In this document: piece by piece, positions 6,804 through 12,089 of the stretch | How the letters are laid out: every line of letters begins with the position of its first letter | Position numbering within the stretch: the first letter of the stretch is position 1 | Assembly (NCBI GenBank): GCA_016203345.1 | Contig: JACQMZ010000027.1 | Span: 1-14,989 of the forward strand | DNA length: 14,989 bases | Origin: Candidatus Woesearchaeota archaeon | GTDB lineage: Archaea > Nanobdellota > Nanobdellia > Woesearchaeales > ARS49 | Direction: 5' to 3' | Made by a program: the position numbers and the translations under genes | Notes under the pieces: model-generated | Told to the model about the DNA's origin: nothing | The model's input: the letters and a program-made list of their open reading frames with translations, nothing else | The model's database searches: none

Positions 6804-8543
6804 TTAAGCCCGCTTGTACAAGTGCATTCCGCTTGTCTCAAACTTCACCATGAATGCAGTAGAATTTCTAACTGCAGACAACAATGCACCAGTCTTTTCC
6901 TTTCCATGCTGTTTTACGCAATGGTTGTCGATGATGACATGTTCCATCTGCTTGCGCTTCATAAATTCACTTAAACTCTGCGAAGTCAGATTCACAAACT
7001 GGCGTCTTAGTGACAACACATCAGGGTCAAACGGCAAACTGTCAAAATCCAGCCCTACTACTTCATCCCTGTCGGTGCACAGCATGAGAATAGGAGTGTT
7101 TCTTGGCAAAACGTCCTTCAACTGCAAATACCCCAACAGCTCGTTCTTCGAAGCCCACAAACCCCCGGGCTGCCATGGCGTGGTCTGCACCACAAACTTA
7201 GGATATCCTGCAGTAACAACCAACGCAATGATCGCAGCAAATGCCACCCAAACCCTCATTTTCGCTGGAACAACTACCAGCGAAACAGCACACAACAACG
7301 CAACAGGCACTGCCAGAAAGGGCCAAAACCGATGAGGAAACAACTTCATAGGCAACGTATTACCCTCAAGTCCTGCCAACGTGAATAACAGCACAGCAAC
7401 AACCGACAACCACCACGGTGTCACTTTCGACCTGCGCCACAAAAGAACTGCAAGCCCTGCAACTGCCAAGAACACAATCACAGAACCAAACCCTGTCGGC
7501 TGGTCAATTCTCGTGACCAGAGGAACATCCACAAAGTCGCGCCAGCCATACACGAAACTCCCAGACGTGTCAGACTCTGCACCCCCACTAAACGTCTCGC
7601 CAAAAATACTATTCCCTTCCTTAAATCTGTCCCAACCATACTTCTCAATCATCGGCACATAAAATACAGACAACGCGATCACACCTGCCAGTCCAAGGCA
7701 GGCTATCTGCTGCCATTTTTTGCCAATCGCGGCCAGCAAGAACGCCATGCCATAGATTGCAACAGCACTTGACAATTGGCTCAGACCAACCCCTGCAAAC
7801 AACAACGTGGTCACGTACCATGGCCACCCCTTGATCACGCTAAGCAAAGCAGGAAACATCAACGCAATGTTCAACGATTGCGCCCAAATAAAATGGCCAG
7901 CAAAACCTGGTGCCACCACAAGCACAACACTTGCAAACAACGCATACGAAGTCCGCTGTAGCACCGCACGCGCGAAAAAAAAGAAAAACAGGTGCGCAAA
8001 GCCAACCAAAAAAACATTAAAGAGTTTCAACGTACCCTGCACAGAATCATTCGTCTGACGCAACACGCCCATCAACACATCATACGACGGAGGATACGGC
8101 TCCAGATATGAACGAATCCAGTGAGCAGGATCAAGAGAATACGTCCAATGCTCAGCAACGTACTTCACACCCATTGCGTGAAACCACGGGTCGTCATCCT
8201 CCAAATACGCGTACCTAAACGCGCCAAATGAAAACACAACAACCACAACAAGAGCAAGCAACAACGCCATCATGGCAGGAACGAGCTCGCGTTCTTCCTT
8301 GTGACGCTGCGGCATCCTCCACCACACCAGAACACTCGACACTACCCCTAGAGTCACGTAAGTCAGAATGTGCAGAGGAACTGATAACCAATTCAACATC
8401 ACAGACAGCAAAGGAAATACTGCCAACCCCAACCCAAACGTCATCGCAACCCGCTCCTCACGAGACGAAAACTTCACACCCAACGCGAGCGGATACCCTA
8501 ACAGCCACAGCAGAACGAAAAAAACCACCACTGATAGGAGCAT
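6804..8543 (-). CDS. GT-C-like multispanning membrane glycosyltransferase
   Basis: A 579-aa membrane protein with about ten or more hydrophobic segments over residues 1-455 and a soluble C-terminal domain (about 456-579). The first large loop after the membrane segment at about 88-108 carries YLEDDDPWFHAMGVKYVAEH (113-132), continuing to EPYPPSYDVLMG (148-159). An acidic D/E-rich motif followed by an aromatic and His in the first external loop is the signature of the GT-C superfamily (STT3/AglB, PMT and related lipid-phosphate-sugar transferases). The acidic cluster at 115-118 is the likely metal and catalytic site. STT3-type WWDYG was not seen, so I do not call it an oligosaccharyltransferase. 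Probable role: transfer of a sugar or oligosaccharide from a polyprenyl carrier on the outer face. It diverges from the presenilin-like protease gene. Confidence 0.7.
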   Translation of the reverse strand: MLLSVVVFFVLLWLLGYPLALGVKFSSREERVAMTFGLGLAVFPLLSVMLNWLSVPLHILTYVTLGVVSSVLVWWRMPQRHKEERELVPAMMALLLALVVVVVFSFGAFRYAYLEDDDPWFHAMGVKYVAEHWTYSLDPAHWIRSYLEPYPPSYDVLMGVLRQTNDSVQGTLKLFNVFLVGFAHLFFFFFARAVLQRTSYALFASVVLVVAPGFAGHFIWAQSLNIALMFPALLSVIKGWPWYVTTLLFAGVGLSQLSSAVAIYGMAFLLAAIGKKWQQIACLGLAGVIALSVFYVPMIEKYGWDRFKEGNSIFGETFSGGAESDTSGSFVYGWRDFVDVPLVTRIDQPTGFGSVIVFLAVAGLAVLLWRRSKVTPWWLSVVAVLLFTLAGLEGNTLPMKLFPHRFWPFLAVPVALLCAVSLVVVPAKMRVWVAFAAIIALVVTAGYPKFVVQTTPWQPGGLWASKNELLGYLQLKDVLPRNTPILMLCTDRDEVVGLDFDSLPFDPDVLSLRRQFVNLTSQSLSEFMKRKQMEHVIIDNHCVKQHGKEKTGALLSAVRNSTAFMVKFETSGMHLYKRA

Positions 8544-8565
8544 AGTCTCACGACTCTTTGGTTTC

Positions 8566-8574
8566 TTTAATAAA
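8566..8574 (-). promoter_or_regulatory. TATA box for the GT-C-like gene
   Basis: Minus-strand TTTATTAAA is centred 27 nt before the ATG at 8543. It supports that ATG as both translation start and near the 5' end of the mRNA. Confidence 0.65.
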
Positions 8575-8610
8575 CTTCTACACAGCAGGGCTTACCCACA
8601 CCCATAACAA

Positions 8611-8617
8611 TATATAT
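8611..8617 (+). promoter_or_regulatory. TATA box for the presenilin-like protease gene
   Basis: TATATAT centred 25 nt before the ATG at 8639. The frame is open upstream to 8558, but that would place the TATA box inside the gene, so 8639 is the preferred start. Confidence 0.7.
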
Positions 8618-8638
8618 TCTCTGGACAAACACTGCGTC

Positions 8639-9514
8639 ATGAAACATCCGCCAAATGTCGCCCTGTGGATCACCTTACTCTTCCTCACAAGCCAGCTTGT
8701 CGGCCTCGCAATTTTGAACCAATACTCCTTGATACAAGACGGCCAAATGGTGTACCGCGACGTTCCCTCATTTCTTGGCATCCCACTCGAACGACCTGAC
8801 GTCTCGCCGGCAGTCATCAGCTCGTTCATGTGGTTCGGCCTCCTCATCGGCACCCTCATAGTTTTTCTTCTGCTCAGACAAGGATGGTTTCTGGTCTGGA
8901 AGTTCTGGTACGCCATCGCAGTCATCCTCTGCCTGCACATCGCCCTCGCAAGCACACTCCCTCCACTCTTCTCCACCATACTTGCACTTGCCTTTGGCGC
9001 GTGGAAACTGTTCCGCCCAGGAGTCATCATCCACAACGCCACAGAAATTCTTATCCACAGCGGGCTTGCCGCACTCTTTGTTCCCCTCCTTACCATCAAA
9101 AGCATGCTCGCCGTCTACGCCCTTGTCGCGGTCTATGACGCCTACGCGGTTTGGAAAAGTAAACACATGGTCGCCCTTGCCAAATTCCAAGCAAAATCAG
9201 GCATGTTTGCAGGATTTGTCATGCCTTATCATGTTCCACACAAGAAAATCATGAAAAAAATTGAAGGCAAAAAAGTTCAGCTACACGCGTTCCGCACCGC
9301 AATCCTCGGAGGAGGAGACGTCGCATTCCCCCTCCTCTTTGCAGGTGTAGTCCAACACACCCTTGGCGCATGGCAGGCGGCCATCGTAAGCTTGTCCACT
9401 GCAATTTCCCTGTATCTCCTCCTGTATTTCGGACGCAAAAACCAGTTCTACCCAGCTATTCCTTTCCTGCTCGCCGGCTCACTGGCCGGCCTTGCGCTGA
9501 GCCTTCTTCTTTAG
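8639..9514 (+). CDS. Presenilin/signal-peptide-peptidase-like intramembrane aspartyl protease (A22-type)
   Basis: A 291-aa protein from the chosen ATG, with about nine hydrophobic segments, matching the presenilin/SPP topology. The three hallmark motifs occur in order. VAVYDAYAVWKS has the first catalytic Asp at 167 (YD motif). AILGGGDVAFPLLFAG has the GxGD motif with the second Asp at 227. YPAIPFLLAG (271-280) stands for the PAL motif, here P-A-I. It should cut transmembrane segments of single-pass proteins or leftover signal peptides within the membrane. Archaeal homologues (SPP_2/DUF1119-like) are known to be active proteases. The D167 to D227 spacing is short, because the loop (about 176-217) is small and basic. 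It diverges from the GT-C gene and converges on the MBL hydrolase. Confidence in the family is high; the substrate is unknown. Confidence 0.9.
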   Translation: MKHPPNVALWITLLFLTSQLVGLAILNQYSLIQDGQMVYRDVPSFLGIPLERPDVSPAVISSFMWFGLLIGTLIVFLLLRQGWFLVWKFWYAIAVILCLHIALASTLPPLFSTILALAFGAWKLFRPGVIIHNATEILIHSGLAALFVPLLTIKSMLAVYALVAVYDAYAVWKSKHMVALAKFQAKSGMFAGFVMPYHVPHKKIMKKIEGKKVQLHAFRTAILGGGDVAFPLLFAGVVQHTLGAWQAAIVSLSTAISLYLLLYFGRKNQFYPAIPFLLAGSLAGLALSLLL

Positions 9515-9551
9515 AGAACTTTGAACAGTCATAAAAATAGTCAAAGTTCTC
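9514..9551. terminator. Perfect 11-bp inverted repeat between convergent genes
   Basis: GAGAACTTTGA (9514-9524) and TCAAAGTTCTC (9541-9551) pair perfectly around a 16-nt A-rich loop. The left arm begins at the last base of the protease stop codon. A palindrome between convergent genes can serve both strands, so a bidirectional terminator or 3'-end processing structure is likely. It lacks the mismatch core of the four-member hairpin family. Confidence 0.55.
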
Positions 9552-9560
9552 AATAGAACC

Positions 9561-9598
9561 GCTTTGAATTTGTCCCAAAAGCAAGGATTATTCAAAGC
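9561..9598. terminator. Second inverted repeat, overlapping the stop of the MBL hydrolase
   Basis: GCTTTGAAT (9561-9569) pairs with ATTCAAAGC (9590-9598) around a 20-nt loop. The right arm includes the last codons and stop of the minus-strand hydrolase. With the preceding palindrome it gives each convergent gene its own 3' hairpin. Confidence 0.45.
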
Positions 9599-10412
9599 TC
9601 TCTTTAAACATCGACAACGTCGTCTGCCGCAACTCAGCAGCATACGACACAGGATCAACACACAACCCATCCTGAGCCGCTATCACCTGCACCCCAGACC
9701 TCTTCTGAATCTCCCGCGATTCATACAGAGGATTCGCAGCATGCATTTTGCTCCCAAAATGAGTAATCACTGCCAAATTCGGCTGAGCAACCTTCAAAAT
9801 TTTCACCACGTCCGCACTCGACAATCCCTCACCATTCTGCTCAAACGGAAACAACGTGTTCAAAATCAAAATGTTACAATTCTTATAAAACTGAACAAGC
9901 GACTTGTCAAACAACGTATCTGACGTGTACCCAACAACAAACTCAGGAGTCGCAATCCGAAAACCAACAGCAGATGAGTCAGAATGCTTTGTCGGCAACG
10001 CCACAATTTCCACATCCTCAATCCCTATCTTGTTGCCCGCCTCTGCCACAATCACCTTCTCCACACACGACGACAAAAACGGCGTCAACCGCGGAATCCC
10101 ATCATGCAAGCCCTGCACAATACTCCTGCTCGCCACCAGCACACCATGCGGATCCAGCCCATTATGAGACAACGCACACAACACCCCGCCCAACTCGCTC
10201 GCATGATTCGTATGCGCATGACTCACCAGAACAGCCGTATGCTCACGCAAATCCACCCCAAACGCGGCCGCCTTCACCACCGCACCAATCCCCGGATCAA
10301 TATGAAACTGGCATGACTGCGTCTGCACCACAATACCCCCACTGCAACGGACATCCCTGCCTGTCAAACTAATATCCCCCCCAGTGCCAAGAAAAAGAAT
10401 ACGCGGTCTCAT
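9588..10412 (-). CDS. MBL-fold metallo-hydrolase, archaeal RNase Z-like/COG1234-type relative
   Basis: A 274-aa protein from MRPRILFLGTGG. An upstream in-frame ATG at 10484 is rejected because a TATA box lies 26 nt before 10412. FLGTGGD (7-13) and HIDPGIGAVV (37-46) are typical of this archaeal beta-lactamase-fold family. The metal motif is SHAHTNHASELGG (64-76), where the usual HxHxDH has Asn at 69 in place of Asp. Other ligand candidates are H143 (PTKHSDSS), D165 (GYTSDT) and H218 (ITHFGSKMH). Known members hydrolyse phosphoester or related bonds; the substrate here cannot be read from sequence. The Asp-to-Asn change removes a standard ligand of the second metal, so the enzyme may bind one metal or have altered chemistry. 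It lies downstream of the GT4 gene but has its own promoter. Confidence 0.8.
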   Translation of the reverse strand: MRPRILFLGTGGDISLTGRDVRCSGGIVVQTQSCQFHIDPGIGAVVKAAAFGVDLREHTAVLVSHAHTNHASELGGVLCALSHNGLDPHGVLVASRSIVQGLHDGIPRLTPFLSSCVEKVIVAEAGNKIGIEDVEIVALPTKHSDSSAVGFRIATPEFVVGYTSDTLFDKSLVQFYKNCNILILNTLFPFEQNGEGLSSADVVKILKVAQPNLAVITHFGSKMHAANPLYESREIQKRSGVQVIAAQDGLCVDPVSYAAELRQTTLSMFKESFE

Positions 10413-10434
10413 ACACAGAACGCTTCGCCAGCCA

Positions 10435-10442
10435 TTAATAAG
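10435..10442 (-). promoter_or_regulatory. TATA box for the MBL hydrolase
   Basis: Minus-strand CTTATTAA is centred 26 nt before the ATG at 10412 and only 5 nt downstream of hairpin element 2. Confidence 0.65.
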
Positions 10443-10447
10443 CTTAA

Positions 10448-10497
10448 CGAATTTTCTGAATTCAGACGCCTTTGGCGTCTTCATTCAAGAAAATTCG
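10448..10497 (-). repeat. Structured intergenic hairpin, family element 2
   Basis: Outer arms are CGAATTTTCT (10448-10457) and AGAAAATTCG (10488-10497). The inner part has GAAT/ATTC, tandem T.C/C.T mismatches (10462-10463 against 10481-10482), a longer AGACGCC/GGCGTCT stem and a TTT triloop (10471-10473). A single A bulge lies at 10487. It lies 32 nt past the GT4 stop and directly upstream of the MBL TATA box. Confidence 0.8.
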
Positions 10498-10529
10498 GGT
10501 GATTAACGAAATGGTCAACGAGTGACTTT

Positions 10530-11639
10530 CTACGCGAACGCGTCCAGCTGTCGCTCAAGCAGAACAGTTGAACGGTCCCAATTGAATTTCTCCAAAATAT
10601 GTGCGCGACCTGCTCTTCCCATCGCCGACGCCTTCTTTGGATTTTTCAACACTGCCCGCAATGCGTAGGACAATCCTTTGATATCCCTTGCCTTCGCTAG
10701 CAGCCCTGTCTTGCCATGCTCAACCACCTCCCGCACTGCAGGAATATCATACGCGATCACAGGAATCCGACAGACTCCTGCTTCGGCAAGCACAATCCCA
10801 AAACCCTCCCTGGTGGAAGGAAGAACAAGAACAGACGCGCCCTTCAACACCCCCAATTTTTCTGCATCCTCCGCATCTGGCACTACTTTTACTTTCTGTG
10901 CAAGATTGAGTTGTTCTATTTCCTGCCGCACACAACCTTCCTCAGGACCAGAACCGAAAATGACGAGCCGAGCATGCGGAAATTCGTGCGCAATGCCACT
11001 GAACGCATCTACTAAATCATCCACGTGCTTGTGCGGCACCAAACGGCCAATAAATACAACTGTGGAAACCTTCAAACTTTTCTTGGAAACTGTGTCAAGA
11101 GCAACGGCGTCCACCGCATTATACACCACTTCAATTCTTGCGGCAGAAACACCACGCTCCATCATCACGCGCTTCATCGCATGACTTACTGTCACAATTT
11201 TCTCTGGCAAACGCAACGTCAACCATTCCGCCAAAGCAGACAACACCCCAAACTTCATCCACTGATCAGACCCGCCAACAGACACGTCATGAACAGTCGC
11301 GACCACAGGAATGCGCGAAAACAAACACGCAGGAATAATAGACAAACCCTCTGCACAAACAACAGAATACTCGTGCGACCTCAGCCATCTACGAACAGCA
11401 AAAAAAAACTTCACAAAATCAAACAACGACCGCTGAGGCGGACGCGCAACCACTGGACCCACGTGCCACACGTCAATGCCGTCAAGAGTCTCATGATCAG
11501 GCACGCCTGGATGACGCATGGTCACCACCGTGAGTTCATGACCTCTCTGCACCAACCGCTTTCCCAACTGCCATAAACGTTCCTGACCACCGCCCCTGTA
11601 ATGCGGAAGGAAGAAATCAATAAACCAACAGATTTTCAT
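10530..11639 (-). CDS. GT4-family (GT-B fold) glycosyltransferase
   Basis: A 369-aa cytosolic or membrane-associated enzyme that would transfer a sugar from a nucleotide-sugar donor, probably onto a lipid-linked or envelope glycan. The N-terminal Rossmann-like half starts MKICWFIDFFLPHYRGGGQERL, with the Gly-rich GGG loop at 16-18 typical of GT4 acceptor domains. The C-terminal half has VVFIGRLVPHKHVDDLVDAF (194-213) and the GT4 retaining motif E-x7-E, ending PSTREGFGIVLAE (274-286) with E278 and E286. ATG 11639 was preferred over an in-frame ATG at 11702 because a TATA box lies 27 nt before it and because 11702 would fall inside hairpin element 3. With the GT-C gene it suggests a polyprenyl-linked glycan pathway. 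The sugar specificity is unknown. Confidence 0.88.
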   Translation of the reverse strand: MKICWFIDFFLPHYRGGGQERLWQLGKRLVQRGHELTVVTMRHPGVPDHETLDGIDVWHVGPVVARPPQRSLFDFVKFFFAVRRWLRSHEYSVVCAEGLSIIPACLFSRIPVVATVHDVSVGGSDQWMKFGVLSALAEWLTLRLPEKIVTVSHAMKRVMMERGVSAARIEVVYNAVDAVALDTVSKKSLKVSTVVFIGRLVPHKHVDDLVDAFSGIAHEFPHARLVIFGSGPEEGCVRQEIEQLNLAQKVKVVPDAEDAEKLGVLKGASVLVLPSTREGFGIVLAEAGVCRIPVIAYDIPAVREVVEHGKTGLLAKARDIKGLSYALRAVLKNPKKASAMGRAGRAHILEKFNWDRSTVLLERQLDAFA

Positions 11640-11661
11640 TCGCACAAAACAATCGTTGAAG

Positions 11662-11670
11662 TTAATAAAG
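11662..11670 (-). promoter_or_regulatory. TATA box for the GT4 gene
   Basis: Minus-strand CTTTATTAA is centred 27 nt before the ATG at 11639. Hairpin element 3 begins 5 nt upstream of it. Confidence 0.65.
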
Positions 11671-11675
11671 GTGAG

Positions 11676-11715
11676 GAATTTTTGCGAGTTCGCTTCGCTC
11701 ACTCAGCAAAAATTC
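11676..11715 (-). repeat. Structured intergenic hairpin, family element 3, between divergent promoters
   Basis: Outer arms are GAATTTTTGC (11676-11685) and GCAAAAATTC (11706-11715). The inner part has GAGT/ACTC, tandem T.C/C.T mismatches (11690-11691 against 11699-11700), a 2-bp GC/GC stem and a TTC triloop, with an A bulge at 11705. On the minus strand the tip reads GCGAAGC, known as an unusually stable DNA mini-hairpin. It lies between the GT4 and SRP RNA promoters, where no known gene ends. Confidence 0.8.
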
Positions 11716-11728
11716 GGTGATGTCAAGG

Positions 11729-11736
11729 TTTTTAAA
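11729..11736 (+). promoter_or_regulatory. TATA box for the SRP RNA gene
   Basis: TTTTTAAA is centred about 25 nt before the inferred RNA 5' end near 11757-11758, where helix 1 starts. It sits 13 nt past hairpin element 3. Confidence 0.7.
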
Positions 11737-11756
11737 CACTCCACCTTTTGATGTCT

Positions 11757-12026
11757 CGGGTAAGCTATGCCGGGAGTGTAGCTCTCTCCTGTGACTGTCA
11801 GCGAGCTTTAGACAGGGCGAATCGTCGCGGCGAGGACGTCCTGGTTGTCGTGGTCTCGTGCCGGACGCTGAGAGCCTGTCCTGGTTGGGTACCGCGGTGG
11901 GAACCGTGTCAGGCGGGGAACCGAGCAGCACTAACCGCATCGGCTACTGCTTCCAGGGTAGCGGGCTTGAGAAAGGCGCGAGAGTGCCTGGCAACCAGGT
12001 GTTCACAACGCGATGACGCTTACCCA
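11757..12026 (+). ncRNA. Archaeal signal recognition particle RNA (7S RNA)
   Basis: The RNA scaffold of SRP, which binds SRP54 and SRP19 and targets nascent membrane and exported proteins. The 5' and 3' ends pair as archaeal helix 1: GGGTAAGC (11758-11765) with GCTTACCC (12018-12025). The Alu domain shows helix 3 (GGGAG near 11772 with CTCTCC near 11784), the UGUNR motif as TGTGA (11790-11794) and helix 4 (CTGTC 11795-11799 with GACAG 11811-11815). The S domain shows helix 6 (CGGT, GGGA loop, ACCG at 11895-11906). Helix 8 has GTCAGG (11908-11913), a short stem closed by a GGAA tetraloop (11917-11920) and AGCAGC (11924-11929), the SRP54-binding internal loop. The length of about 270 nt is slightly below the usual archaeal 300. 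Open reading frames crossing this stretch are chance. Ends are inferred to within a few bases. Confidence 0.93.
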
Positions 12027-12028
12027 CT

Positions 12029-12072
12029 CATTTTTCCGAGTTCGCGCTTTCAGCGCTCACTCTGGAAAAATG
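12029..12072 (-). repeat. Structured intergenic hairpin, family element 4, between SRP RNA and leuS
   Basis: Outer arms are CATTTTTCC (12029-12037) and GGAAAAATG (12064-12072). The inner part has GAGT/ACTC, tandem T.C/C.T mismatches (12042-12043 against 12057-12058), GCGCT/AGCGC and a TTC triloop. The bulge is T (12063) instead of A. It begins right after the SRP RNA and 17 nt past the leuS stop. T5 runs in both arms could terminate transcription on both strands. Confidence 0.8.
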
Positions 12073-12089
12073 TAAGAACTGTGCAAGAC

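Noticed and set aside
11676..11715. Hairpin core as a kink-turn (L7Ae site)
   Set aside because: Tandem G.A pairs are present, but a k-turn needs a 3-nt bulge directly next to them; here a 1-nt bulge lies four base pairs away.
2262..12072. Hairpins as a CRISPR array or as terminal inverted repeats of an insertion sequence
   Set aside because: Copies are kilobases apart with ordinary genes between them, arms are not conserved in sequence, all copies share one orientation, and no transposase or cas gene is present.
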